In this document: piece by piece, positions 10,566-22,274 of the stretch
Numbering within the stretch: position 1 is the first letter of the stretch
Layout of the letters: each line of letters begins with the position of its first letter
Origin: Tetracladium setigerum
Lineage: Eukaryota; Ascomycota; Leotiomycetes; Helotiales
DNA: 64,000 nt
Assembly (NCBI GenBank): GCA_031472005.1
Contig: PZJY01000012.1
Location: 496,001-560,000 of the forward strand
Direction: 5' to 3'
The notes under the pieces: generated by a model
Seen by the model: the letters and a program-made list of their open reading frames with translations, nothing else
Told to the model about the DNA's origin: nothing
The model's database searches: none
Made by a program: the position numbers and the translations under genes

Positions 10566-13324
10566 ATGGCTGCACTGGTTCAATCGTTTCCTCAACAGTC
10601 CACCACCATTACTATGCTACAGACACGGCCCTCTTCTGCCGGTGGTATTCTACAAAATCCTCAGAGCCAGGGCCACCAGTATTCCGCAAGTCAATCACAA
10701 ATGAACAGGAACACTTTCCATGGCATCAATAACGGATCTGCAAACTATCGTCAGAGTACAACTGGTGCTCCTACCGCTCCCTACACTTTCACTAGCACAC
10801 CAGCCTTTGGCCTCCCCGACAGAAACTACAGGGGCCTCACCTCCGTGTAGATCAGAGGACCTCTTCTGCTCCAGTGGTACCCGGCCTGCAGAATACTGAA
10901 GCTGTGAAGCAAGCCAACCGTTCGAGATACCCAGCACCCCCATCGGTCTCTACGGTATCATCTTCATCATCGGATCTCTCTTCTCTCAGCAACAAGTCCG
11001 TTGCAAAGGACGATTCATCCATCTCTGGCATGTCTACCGGAAGCCTACGGGTCAACGCTCCTCCATTGGTCTCCTCTACGTCCAGCCCAAATCTGTCAGC
11101 TCCACCTGTCTCATCACCTGTCAAAGCAGCTCCAGATAGGTACCGCCGGCCAAACAATCGACGTACAGACTCATCCGTCAGTCAATCATCCTCTCCCCAA
11201 ACCACCACCACCGCAAATATGCCAAATTTCATGCAATTCTACGGAACAAGCACGCAACAAACTACCCCCGCTGCCTCTTCCCAGGGCTCTGGCTCACCAA
11301 TATTTGATAAGCCATCTGCGGCCACCACGGATGAGCTGCCTTCCAACCGCAACGCACCAGATCCAGCCAAGAGATACCGACGCCGCAGCATTCATACCAT
11401 TGACGTATCCGAATATGGCCACAACGGAGCATATGCTCTTTCGGGACAGTTGCAGGGTTCACGCCAAGTTAGCAGTGCGAATGGCAGGATTGATCACCAA
11501 CAACACCCTCTGCGCAGCTCTCCCATTACCTCTGTTCGACCAGTCTTGCCTCATGGCCGGAATGACAGCACTGACAGTGTTAACTCTACTCGCAGCAGCC
11601 ACCGTTCCCGACCAAGTTCTGTAAGTATTTACCCCTTGAATTCCACACCGCATTTCATGCATCATATCATTTTAGCCTCGCCAATGGGATCCTTGTTCGA
11701 GGTTCATCGCAACAAGGCGCTAACGTGTTCAGGCCAACAAGCGAGAAGGAGGCGGACCGATGATTGCAAACCCCACCCCATCTTCGACTTCAACCACCTC
11801 AGTTGCGAATGCCTCTGCCGACCAGATATCTTCCAGAAGTGACGTGCCGAGACTCATCAACATTCCACCCCGAGCATCTTCCACCGATGCCGCAAAACGA
11901 ATTACAAATCCATCGCCTTTGTCAAAGCCGATGACGATGAATCCCGAGTCCTCAGCGTCCAAGGACTCCTTCGCGTCAGCCGTCAGCGCAGCCCTGCAAC
12001 AGCCACCAAAGCCGTCATATGCGCAGGTCGCTAATGGCACAAATGCTAGCAGCCCGGCCGCACAACAGTTGGCAGCTCTGAATGAGAAGGATGGCAAGAA
12101 GAGTAAATCATCGCGGTTGAGGAGAGCATTCTCGTTTGGAAGTGCCCAAGAGTTGCGTAGAGCTTCGGCTGAAAATAATGCCGCAAATAACGCATCCGCT
12201 GCGAATACAGCCGCAGAGCGTTCCAGACTTCGAAAGGAGCAGTATCAGCGAGAGCAGGAGGCCGAGCAAGCGAAGATTGCTGCTCGACAGGAAGCTGGAG
12301 GAATCGGTTCCGGTATCTACTCTGGACAGGGTAATATCTTCAGCGGATCAACTGATAATTTATCCATCTCTTCCACTGCCTCGTCGGCATCTATTATGAT
12401 ACGAAAGATGGGCAAAGGAATGAAGAAATCAACCCGATCTCTCGTTGGGCTCTTCCGACCAAAATCAGTCATCGGAGTTCCTGCAGCCGACTCTGCTCTC
12501 CCACAAGCCAGCCAGGCTCAAGTGTCCATGGTTACCGTGGAAGCAGAGAGGGAAAAGACCAACATCAATTCCAATCCTCACGATCATGCTGGAGGAGGAA
12601 CTGGGTACCCCAAGTTGGAACTCAATTCCATTGATGGTGGTCATCTCAGTGTCAATGGTCATGGCCGCACTGGTAGCTCAGGCACGGAGAAGTCTTCCTC
12701 CCGTAGAAGCATTGTGGGTGGAGAGAAGGAGCGTGCTGAGGTTCTTGCAACTATCAAGAAGGGCATTCTGAAGCGTATGTTGTGGTGTCCATATTTGATG
12801 CTGTCATATCTAACCAATCATAGGTACAGGCACTGACTCCGGTAACTCATCACCTGTTTTACGACCACTGGACAACAAGACGATGAGCTATCAATTGCCT
12901 CAAATTCCAAACATGAACGGCTCACCACTCTCATCGGCACCAAGCACACCAAATGATGAGCAGCGCCACAAAAAGCAAGGATCTGTGACATTGGGTGGTG
13001 AGGATTACTTTATGTCTGCTCTGCGATTCCAGGGAGACTCGAAGAGCGTTCCAACCACCCCGCAAGGAACTATGACCAAGCGAAATGCGACCTTCAGCCC
13101 ACGCATTCAATTTCACGATACCTGGCCCAGCGGAGAATACGATCGAAGAGGAGAAATTGCAACCTGCAATCGCCTCACTCCCATGCTGGCACAGCAGATC
13201 AAAGAGGAACTTAACACTTTCAAGATGGTGCGCCCTTCTTTGTTCCTGTGCTTGAAATCCTACTAACTAGCAATAGGAAATGGAAGTTCACGAAAACTCC
13301 AAGATCTACACACACTTCTTCTGA
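10566..13324 (+). CDS. BNI4: Bni4-like polarity scaffold, one frame break at 10831-10834
   Basis: Bni4 family proteins tether protein phosphatase 1 and chitin synthase machinery at sites of polarised growth. Four exons: 10566-11620, 11733-12774, 12824-13227 and 13277-13324, with consensus donors and TAG/CAG acceptors; the last intron has TACTAAC. The product is about 849 aa once one base is added to the GGGG run at 10831-10834. As written, the frame stops at 10848-10850; the extra base restores the reading PHLRVDQRTSSAP and makes exon 1 a whole number of codons. Most of the protein is Ser/Thr/Pro-rich and disordered. A basic coiled stretch lies near residues 480-520. The C-terminus is ordered: RIQF near residue 793 resembles an RVxF phosphatase-docking motif, followed by EIATCNRLTPMLA and the terminal KIYTHFF. 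The start has a good context (caccATGG). Assignment rests on the tail; the role is from the yeast family. Confidence 0.75.
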
Positions 13325-14708
13325 TGATCCAATACGATTATGACTGTTGAAGTTACGAAAAACAAAAATCATACATCCCTCCTCGCATAGCGCAGGCATA
13401 TTTAAAAAAGTTGTCCTGCAAGTAATCAATTTTCTAGGGCGTTCTCCAGGTCGCATTCTGAGGTGTAAGGAGTCATTTCACATTTGAGCGATTTGGTCGA
13501 GCACTTCATTCTTCCATAGACTGGCTGTCGGCGGTCTCTTCTAAGAGCATACTCGGGGACGATATCGATTGGTGGCAAGATTCGAGGGCCGAAAGGTTAG
13601 AGAGATGACACTGTATTGTGTATTACTGCAAGACTTTTTTTTCTTTTTAATGGAAAATTTGGTACTATCACTCGGGGTACTAAATTGGCAAAGATGGTGA
13701 AACAGTATGTTGCGTGCTTTTCAAAGATGGAATCACTTCTTCTCGTTTGATGAGCCTCGATATTTTTTGTTTGTTTTCCCTCTTCCATTCAGAATTCACG
13801 ATGCGATTGGAAGTTGGTAGAGAGAGGGAGGAAGTGAAGGAAGTACCAGCCGCAGGGGCGGGTTTTTAGTCAAAGATTATGTTATGTTTCTTGTGGTTGG
13901 AACAACAGTATACATTTGCCTCTCTTTTTTTCATGGTGCCAGTCATTATTGTTCATTTCAGCGTTTTCGTGATATTGTTTTTTTCTGGTGGAAGCAGGCA
14001 GGCGAGGAGAGGCATGTGGAGGATTACAAAGAAGACGTACCTAGGAAGAAGTTAATGAATATCTATTGGAGCCGAAAATCCTATTTGACTGACGTGTGTA
14101 TGTGCGCTTGTGTGAGGATTGGGGGCCCCCCCTGGTGCCTTGCATTAATGTTGTGGTCACGATTGGATCCCAAACTCTCAAACTAGTTTGACGTGGAAGG
14201 TTTGCAGAATGCGAGTCATCTCGATCATGCTTTGGCATGAATCAGCAAAGTAGGTACCTAAGGCACCACATACCCGACATAACGCATGATTATTATGATG
14301 ATGATGCTGCCTCGCATTAATTAATAGCTAGAAACATGGGCAAACACCTTCACGTGTTGAAAATAAGTCAGAAATCATTTTGTGATCAAATGGTCATTCC
14401 TTCGTGGATGAGAGAGGTGAGCTTAAAATGAGGTGCATAGTGTACTTTTGTCACATGCTCTCAGCCTTCCTTGGCATTCAGCCTCGTGCAGCCTTCAGTT
14501 GCACTAAAACTTTTCTCCTGGACACAACAAACCATTTGTTCCATCTCACCGACAATTAACCTACGCCACGAACTGCAGTCACAACAGCCAGCGCACTCAC
14601 TGCATCTTGTTTGACGGAGACGTACGGATTACCCTGGCTTTCTCTGTACTTCGACTTGGCTTGTGGGCTGGAACCCGCCGTGGAGTCACTCAAACTTATA
14701 GGAGCATC
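13325..14708. other. Intergenic, 3' region and DUS1 promoter
   Basis: This holds the 3' untranslated region of the BNI4-like gene and the promoter of DUS1. A CACGTG site lies at 14351-14356. No gene-like open frame was found. Confidence 0.55.
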
Positions 14709-16433
14709 ATGACGATCTCAAATGAAGGAGCTGGCTCGGAGCCAAATCAGAGTGGAAATGGTAGCAGCAGCAGCAGCGGGTCTACCACGACCAAACTACA
14801 CGGGAGGGCGTTTTACGAAAGTATTGGGAGCCCCAAATTTGTGCTGGCTCCTATGGTAGATCAATCTGAATTCGTAGGTCCCCTCGCCTCCCACTCCATC
14901 CCACGACATACCGGCGTCGACTACTGAGTCAAAAGTAAGAGGGCTAACAATCATGGTAACACAGGCCTGGCGCATGCTCTCACGCTCATTCATGACACCT
15001 GAATCGAACCAAAAACTTGTCGCCTACACACCCATGTTCCACGCGCGCATGTTCGGCGAGAACTCCAAATTCCGAGACCGCATGTTCCAACCCGTTCGTG
15101 CCTCCCTCACTGCGCATCCCACGCTCCCCTCCAGGACGAGATATTTCTCGATGGCAACCCATCCATCGACCGACCCCTCTTCGTGCAATTCTGCGCCAAC
15201 GATCCAAATGAACTCCTCGATTCGGCAAAGTACGTGACGCCCTTCTGCGACGCGGTTGATTTGAATCTCGGTTGTCCGCAGGGGATTGCGAAGAAGGGGA
15301 AATACGGCGCCTTTTTGCAGGAGGATCAAGAGTTGATCTTCAATCTGATCAATAAACTACATACGGAACTCGACGTGCCGATTACGGCTAAGATCCGGAT
15401 TTTGGAGACGAGGGAGAAGACCTTGGCATATGCGCAGAATGTGCTGAAGGCTGGGGCGAGTATTCTGACTGTGCATGGGCGCCAGAGGGAGCAGAAAGGT
15501 CATAAAACTGGATTGGCGGATTGGAGCGTCATTCGATATCTGCGCGAGAATCTACCAAAAGAAACGGTATTGTTCGCCAATGGCAATATTTTGAGACGAG
15601 AGGATATCGATGCTTGTCTTGAAGCGACGGGCGCAGATGGCGTTATGAGCGCTGAGGGGAATCTGTATGATCCCGCTATTTTCGCGGAAGCGCCTCCGGT
15701 GGGCGAGGAAGGGAGAGATTACTGGAGGGGAAATGATGGGAAGGGTGGATGGCGAATGGATGCCGTTCTCAGACGGTATATGGACATCGTCCACAAATAC
15801 GTAGTGGAAACCCCGAAGGCGCAACTCCCAGTGCGAAAACCGATATATCTCCCTTCTGACGCCGAAATGCCTACTTTGCGAGAAATAGAGGCAGAAGAAG
15901 AAGAAGGTCCACCCAAGAAAAAGCAAAGAAGAAACAACAATAACAACAGCGCCAAAGAACGTGTCACAAGTCCCAACCTAACAGCCATGCAAGCCCATCT
16001 CTTCCACCTCCTCCGCGCCCTCGTCGGCAAACAAATCCACGTCCGCGACGCCCTCGCTAAATGTCGAAGCGGCGACATGGTGGCTTTTGAAGGCGTACTG
16101 AATATGGTTGAAGTTGCATGTGCGAAGGGCATTAAAGAATATCATGATACGAATGGGAAGAGTTGGGAGGAGGAGATGGAGAGGGATGAGATGGTTAAGA
16201 GGGCCAAGGAGGCTGCGGATGCGAAGGTGGTGAGGAAGGAGGATGTGAAAGGTGGTGGGGAGAGGGTGGTGGAAAGGGTGTTGCCATTGCCATCACCGTC
16301 ATCGACATCGACGATGGTGCAGGAGTTGGATCAGAGTTCCGTCGAGACGGTCAGGTTGTGTAAGAGGCCTTGGTGGGTTGTGCAGCCGCATGTTAGACCT
16401 TTGCCTATGGAGGCGCTGGCGAAGGGAGTTTGA
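14709..16433 (+). CDS. DUS1: tRNA-dihydrouridine synthase Dus1, one frame break at 15126-15129
   Basis: Dus1 is an FMN/NADPH enzyme that reduces uridine 16/17 in the D-loop of tRNA. Two exons: 14709-14873 and 14965-16433. The 91-nt intron has donor GTAGGT, branch CTAAC and acceptor CAG, and interrupts the FMN-binding motif LAPMVDQSEF/AWRML. The catalytic segment LNLGCPQGIAKKG holds the active-site Cys, followed by GAFLQ. Further family blocks are VHGRQREQKG and the Dus1-type C-terminal helices (HLFHLLRALVG). The frame breaks at the CCCC run 15126-15129. One extra C joins MFQP... to DGNPSIDRPLFVQFC, both standard Dus1 sequence, and makes exon 2 a whole number of codons; the protein is then about 544 aa. 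The start at 14709 is the first in-frame ATG, and Gly/Ser-rich residues precede the domain. The C-terminal tail is charged. Confidence 0.88.
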
Positions 16434-16911
16434 CGTTGAGTAGGAAGGAGAGGGAGAGGGTAAGGATGGAAGCTGCTGGTGTTGTGCCTGTAGCTGGTGC
16501 TGGTGCTGGAGCTGTGGCGGACGTGAAGGTTGGAAGAAGTGGTGTCAGCGCCGATGATGGCGTCGCTACCAGCCAGGTACAGGTCCAGGTACAGGAAGGG
16601 GAGAAGGTCAGCGATGTGAAAGAGGACATTGAGGTTCCTACCAAAGAAGCCTTGGTTTCTGCTTCCGGCTAGTGTTTTTTAGCCTAGGTAAGGTATATCT
16701 ACCTATATATCCACTACGTTATAGTACAGTAAAAAAAGAATAAAAAAAGGTAGGACGGATCAAGTGCTGATTCGCTCCAATATAGTAAGTAGGTAGATAG
16801 CTTAGACTAGTTGCCGTATAAGTAAGTAGTTTTAAACGGCTTTGGGCATTTCTTTTCATAACTTTTTATATGCCTATCATATGTACGTACCACCTACCTA
16901 GGTAACCCAGA

Positions 16912-17005
16912 ACTTTTCATCTTTTCATCTTTTCGACTTTCCGATTTTCTGACTTTTCTGACTTTTCGACTTTTCGACTTTTCGACTTTTCAACTTTTCA
17001 ACTTT
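16912..17005. repeat. CTTTTCGA/CTTTTCAT degenerate tandem repeat
   Basis: About ten units of 8-10 bases based on CTTTTCGA with variants (CTTTTCAT, CTTTTCTG, CTTTTCAA). Pyrimidine-rich on the plus strand and just downstream of DUS1. Probably low-complexity DNA. Confidence 0.75.
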
Positions 17006-17216
17006 AACAGCTTTAATAGCTTTTGAAAAATAACGCCTAGATAGGTAGGGAGAACAAGGTGTCTATCTACCTTGGTAGGTAGGTAGTTCTTGCCTTGCTG
17101 ATTAGGTTCATTGGGATATATATATGTGAGTTACTCGAAAAGTTATCTCTGCTATGGTGTTGACACACTAGCCGGAAGTGTGGTGTGCCCTACGGAGACG
17201 ATGATCGAGGGCGGTG

Positions 17217-17240
17217 TGTATGTATGTATGTATGTATGTA
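17217..17240. repeat. TGTA microsatellite
   Basis: Six perfect TGTA units. Confidence 0.9.
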
Positions 17241-17343
17241 TATATGGAAGGAGGCATATACACCTACCTAGGTGAGCCCAAATAGATTTTTTTTTTTCTG
17301 TTATTGTTATCGTTGTTGCTGCTGTTGTTCTCGTTTATCATTG

Positions 17344-17447
17344 TTATTATTGTTATTATTGTTATTATTGTTATTATTGTTATTATTGTTATTATTGTTA
17401 TTATTGTTATTATTGTCGTTATTGTCGTTATTGTTGTTATTGTTATA
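17344..17447. repeat. TTATTATTG 9-base minisatellite
   Basis: Eight perfect 9-base copies at 17344-17415, then about 30 bases of decayed copies (TTGTCG and TTGTTG variants). Because the unit is a multiple of three it stays open in several frames on both strands, giving false Ile/Val-rich open frames. It lies between two convergent genes. Confidence 0.9.
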
Positions 17448-18074
17448 ATTTTCCATTGTCGTCGTCGTTGTATATACTGTCGATTATATCTTCTTATCAA
17501 ACAAATTTATTTGTATCAGGTATTCTTTCCCAGCTGCATAATTTTGGTAATATAACAATTTAATATACTGTATTATTTTCCAGGTAGGTAGGATCAAGTT
17601 CTTCTTCAGCCACAATTCAATAGTAGCGAGCGATTGCCACTCCTGAGATATGAAATAACAATTCAATTATTTTTCATTGAAGACTCAGTTTCCTCTACTG
17701 CGGTAATGAAGACGATTATTTCTCAACGTCAAGCAAAAGAAAACTGGATATATATACCCCTACAGAGTTGGCCCATCACCTTGTAAAGAAGCAGGCCTCA
17801 ATTCCGCTCTTGCCAATGCTGAATATCCTCGAAGACCTCACATTAGATAATGCAATATCAACGTAGTATATTTATTAGAACTTTAAAATCAAGGAGGAGT
17901 CCTTAATACCTTATCTCGATTCAAGGATTTGTACCACTCCCCGCACCAGTACAACCTCTTCTAGCTAGGTATTTTTCAAGCACCTCCACCTACCAACAGC
18001 CCCACCGGCAGCTACGCACACCATTGCAGGCCAGGACGATTCTGGTGATGAGAAGAAAAAAAACTGTCGAGGAA

Positions 18075-18100
18075 GGTAGGTAGGTAGGTAGGTAGGAGCT
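18075..18100. repeat. GGTA microsatellite
   Basis: About six and a half GGTA units in the 3' flank of GID9. Shorter GGTA/TACC blocks recur in other intergenic regions of the window. Confidence 0.85.
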
Positions 18101-18331
18101 CTCACATCCTTTCCTGGACAGGAAACTGGCTCTTGAGACATGACAAATGTCAAGTTCGACAAGAATAGAGAAACCCTGTTGCGTGGGAAGACGATGAACC
18201 TACTCACTGATGTCAATATCGCTTGCAAAGAGTTAAGAATAGGTGAGGTAGGTAAGGTGGGTAGGAATCTCAATTCGGTAAGCAGCACGAGAAAATCCAT
18301 GATTTATTTCAACCATATACATTCCTAGAAC

Positions 18332-19700
18332 CTACGAAATAAACACCTTCTTCAAACTCTCAATCTCAAACACCTCTCCCGTCCTCAAATCCTTCACTTT
18401 CGTAGCATCCAAGCCCGCCTTCCGACTATACTCCTCCAACCTTGCCAATCCGTAAGCCTGCAAATTCGGTAAGAGAACCAAATCACTCTCGACATGACTC
18501 TTGGTGTGATTTGCGTAAGGTACGTTACGAGCGAGGTCGTTCAATTCCGTGGAACAGATTGGACAGACGGATGTGGTGAGTGAAGAGACGGAGGTGGGTG
18601 AGATGGAGGCGCCGTGCGAGGAGTGGCATAAAGGTGTTTTGAGGGCAGAGAGGCCGGCTGAGAGGGCGATGTGGAGGAGGGGGACGGAAGGGAGAGCGAG
18701 GAGGGAGTTGTGGGTTTTCATAAAGAGATTTGCTAGTTGTGTCCAGCGTGCTTCACTGTACAGTTCCTGAGAGATTGTTAGATTTGAGTGAGGAAGGGAG
18801 ATGAGAACATACAGCATATTGAGGTGCTGGAGTGCCGGGCGGAAAGGCGAGGAGACCACATGCTCTTTGTACTTCTTCTGGGAATGAGTCTTTCCATGGT
18901 GTGAGGTACTTTTTGGCGTGTGCTATCGCCTCCTTGAGTTTGGACTGCTCTCTTGAGCGTACAAGTTCGATATATTGTTGGAATCGAAGCATAAATTCGA
19001 GATTATTCTGGCCCTCAGTTAGTATTGTTCCATCATAACCTCGTTCTAAAGACTCACGGGCATCCGTCTGAGGTCCTTCTTGTTCTCGTTACACCAAGAC
19101 AACGCCTCTATCACTCTCCCATTTCGCAAGCTCTCCCGTATCCTACTCATCTGCACGAAAGTCTCTACATCCACCAGATCTTGCATATGCTTTTCCTTCG
19201 ACAAGGCAGTCGCGCTGTCGGTGTAGCCATGCCTGAGTAGATAATCCACCAACAAACGGTCCAGCCGTGTGCGACTCCATTCCTCGTACTTCACATCGTC
19301 CAGACTTTGCATAGTGTACAATTCCCCCAAATGCCGTATCCTACTCTGCGATTGCTGGTACAATCTCGTCTCCTCCTCTGCACACGCATTCAGTTTCCGC
19401 TTTAGGCCCTTCATCCGGGCCAACATGGAGTCAACGTTCTTGAGGACTTCGTCGGGTGAGGCATTTGAGTTGATGGCGGCTTTGGCGGTGTCTTTGAGGG
19501 TGGTTTTGACGGCGTTGCTCTCCTTTTCTACGTTGAAATGGGCGACTTTGAAGTTCTTGCGGAGGAGTTCGTAGGGGAGACGGAGGAGGGGTTGGTCCTG
19601 GGAGGGTTAGTTGATGTTGTCAGAGGAGGGGAGAGGCTGTAATCCATACAAGAATAAGGTGGGAATCGGGGTTTAGCTTGGAGGTGATGTGATCGGCCAT
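18332..19700 (-). CDS. FYV10: GID/CTLH E3 ligase subunit Gid9/Fyv10 (MAEA-like)
   Basis: Gid9 is one of the two RING-like subunits of the GID/CTLH ubiquitin ligase, which in yeast degrades gluconeogenic enzymes after a switch to glucose. Four exons: 19700-19650, 19597-19058, 19007-18813 and 18766-18332. All introns are short with GTATGG, GTGAGT or GTATGT donors, and all phases agree, giving 406 aa. A helical N-terminus precedes a LisH motif (about 125-158, RLDRLLVDYLLRHGY). CTLH and CRA helices run to about residue 310. The C-terminal degenerate RING starts at CPICSTELND and includes NHTKSHVES, as in MAEA homologues. The second intron contains a TACTAAC branch site. It is divergent from CBF1 across a 1.7-kb shared upstream region. 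Family placement is from the domain order; substrates are not readable here. Confidence 0.9.
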
Positions 19701-21442
19701 TGTTGTCGGTAGGGAAGAAGAGGAGTAGATTGCTCTATTGCGTGAGGAGGAGGGCGGTGGTCAGAGTTATTGGTTGTGATACAACTCTTCCAACAAGCGG
19801 AAGCGGTAATCTTCTAATACCAACCACCGTACTGTACCGCTGTACTGTGCCTGAGCTACGTCGTTCTTTGCTATTTGCCAGCTTGATCAACCCGGCGAGG
19901 TTGTTAAAAGTAAAAAATTCAGTTGGTAAGTAATCTGAGTTGTTTCTCTGGGAGTGGGATACTAGCGAGTTTGTGTTTTGAAGTAGTCACGTTGACGAGG
20001 ACGTGACTTTATATCAAGAGTATGTACTTCATTCATGGGTTCATTCTGTGAGGTGGTTGATTTGAGGTGATTGCGAGCTCCGACCCGAGTTGGGGCGCGC
20101 TTGTCCTTATCGGCTCCCTGCATATCGCGCCAAGCGCCGACTGCCGAGCTCATAATCACGTAAGCAGCCCCACTAGCGGCGTCTCCTCGCTCAAAGGCAA
20201 GAAAAGGGTCACCTGTTCTTCGTCGTTCTTCCTCATGTGATGCTACTCCCATACTCTGCTACTTTGATATCAACAACGCCAATCCATCAGTCCAGGTCGC
20301 CATCCCCTTCGAAAAAGAGGGTGTACGACTTGTCCCCCAGATCTCCAATCGTCGTCTCTCGCAGCGCAATTCGCTAAATCCAAATCCACGCCCCGTGATC
20401 TTTTTGCGACGTGACCTCGATTCCGGTCTCCCAGACTCACCAGCAAATTTGACCTTCAAAACTCGAGGGAATTCACTCATCGACGAGCCTGGAGAATCGT
20501 CGCAGCATCGAAATCTTGCTCCTCACTTTGCGATATCCGATTCGACGCGTTTTCATCGCCGTCTTCGAAGTTGTCAACAGAGCGGCAGCCGTATCAACAT
20601 ATTGAAGTGGGAAGAAACTTGGCGAGTCGTGATCACGTCGATACAACAAGGTATGCCCGCCGCCGCCTCCCTCTTCCTCCCCACCAAACCCATCTCATCA
20701 CAACATCCCCCACATCACGTCTCCCTCCCCATTCTTTTAAAGTCTGCAATTCAAATAATCTGCGTTCTCTCCCACATTCTGGTGCAACATCCTAGTGGAT
20801 CAGGTCGATGGCCAACACGCGACCGGGAAGTTGTGTGTTCATCTATCGCTTCTTCGGTGTACCAGTGCCGGACTTCGCCGAGCGTTGTGATTCCCGTCAA
20901 GGTCGCGACACCAAAAACCACCACCAGCTCCCTCCTCGCGTCGCATCAATCGCGCCGCAATCATGGACGGAGATGCAGTTATCAGTCTATCATGAACACA
21001 TCAGAAATTCATGCTTGCCTCTGCCTCCCATCACAATGACGAGCAGACACAATAAACCAAGGAACAAAGTGTGTTGGCGCGCGAAGTCGCCGTCTTGCGA
21101 CAAACACCTTGTTTGACCGGACCTCGAACATACGGTCCATCGCATACATCGCATCTTCCGTCAGCGCATGAGCAATTCAAATGCTATGTGATACCTTCAT
21201 CTGCAATGACACGTGCTAACTGTGTAGGTACATTAGAAGGTACAGAAACGTTCGTTTCGACAGTAGTTCCCCAAGCAGAATCACCTGGATTCCCCGTTTC
21301 GTTGCACCTGTACGAGACTCAGTAAACACGTCACCTAGGACTCCAAAGTCAGCCTTAAGTCCCTGCCAACCCCTTCGAGGTCATCTGCACCTCGGATCTT
21401 TCAATCGAATCAAATTGCAAAGCTCCACATACCAACTTCATA
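19701..21442. promoter_or_regulatory. Shared upstream region of GID9 and CBF1 with Cbf1-type sites
   Basis: Divergent interval of 1.74 kb. It contains a canonical CACGTG at 21210-21215 and several (T)CACGT(G) half-type sites: an inverted pair GTCACGT (19986-19992) / ACGTGAC (20001-20007), TCACGT at 20156, 20633 and 20715, and ACGTGAC at 20409. Cbf1 proteins bind RTCACRTG, so self-regulation is plausible but is inference. An open frame at 20395-21039 lacks an ATG start and domain signals and is not called. Much of the region may be CBF1 5' leader. Confidence 0.45.
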
Positions 21443-22274
21443 ATGGCCGATATGGACCTTGAGCATAGTCTGCAGTTGCAGCATGCTCTTCGTGACGACC
21501 AAGATGGCATGGGACAGAAGCGAAAGCGGGAGTTGGACTCGGCTATCGACGCTGGTCGAGGAAATAAGCGTGTATCACCTAACCACATCCATCAGCAGGA
21601 CAGTGTAGAAGCGCTGCAGGACTACAATCCGATTCACCATCCCCAACTCCACGATCAGAACGGTGCCGATCATGCCTCTTCTACTGCCGCTGCTGCCCTT
21701 GCTGGTATCTACCCGACTATGACCATTCCCCAACCTACAGACGTCTCATTCGCTACTCAAGGCTCCGACCACAATCCCGAGTCATCCTTCATGGACAACA
21801 GTCAGCAAGGAAATGACAGCTTCATGGAGAGTTCAACTCCATCTGGCAGGGGCTCCGGCAATAAGCCAGCTGTTGGTTCTGAGGAGTGGCACAAGGTCCG
21901 AAAGGATAATCACAAAGAGGGTAAGTAATATTCCTTCCCATTGAGTTGTCCTGTCTAACCCTTGCACAGTTGAGCGACGTCGCCGAGAGACTATCAACGA
22001 GGGTATTAACGAGTTGGCCAAGATTGTCCCTGGTTGCGAGAAGAACAAAGGCTCTATTTTGCAACGTGCAGTCCAATTCATCACCCAACTGAAGGAAAAT
22101 GAAACCCAGAACATTGAGAAGTGGACCCTTGAGAAGCTGTTGACTGAGCAAGCGATTGCCGAGCTCAGCGCTAGCAACGATAAGTTGAAGGCCGAGTGCG
22201 AGCGTGCGTGGCGCGAGGTTGAGACGTGGAAGGAGACGTGTGTCCAGGCTGGTTTGGCCCCGAAGAAAGACTGA
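21443..22274 (+). CDS. CBF1: Centromere-binding factor 1-like bHLH transcription factor
   Basis: Cbf1 binds CACGTG boxes, acts at sulfur-metabolism promoters and, in yeast, at centromere element I. Two exons: 21443-21920 and 21970-22274, with a 49-nt intron (GTAAGT...CAG). The intron splits the basic region, so HKE joins VERRRRETINEGINELAK exactly as in the family. The protein is 260 aa. Residues 1-150 are Gln/Asn/Ser-rich and disordered. The bHLH domain spans about 155-215, with the E and R residues that read the E-box. A leucine-containing coiled coil (about 215-250) follows and likely dimerises. Start: first ATG, in-frame and well placed. No break is seen. It lies upstream of and parallel to the YCF1-like gene. 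Role inferred from family. Confidence 0.9.

Larger units (their letters stand above)
16434..18331. other. Intergenic, repeat-rich, between convergent genes
   Basis: About 1.9 kb between the convergent 3' ends of DUS1 and GID9. It carries CTTTTCGA-type repeats, TGTA and GGTA microsatellites and a 9-base TTATTATTG array. The first 240 bases (to 16672) stay open in one frame but look like chance. No gene called. Confidence 0.65.

Noticed and set aside
17264..17555. Ile/Val/Thr-rich open frames on both strands
   Set aside because: These are produced by the TTATTATTG array, whose unit is a multiple of three.
20395..21039. 214-codon open frame upstream of CBF1 (+)
   Set aside because: It has no ATG start and no domain. 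Its composition is typical of leader DNA and it lies in the divergent promoter region.
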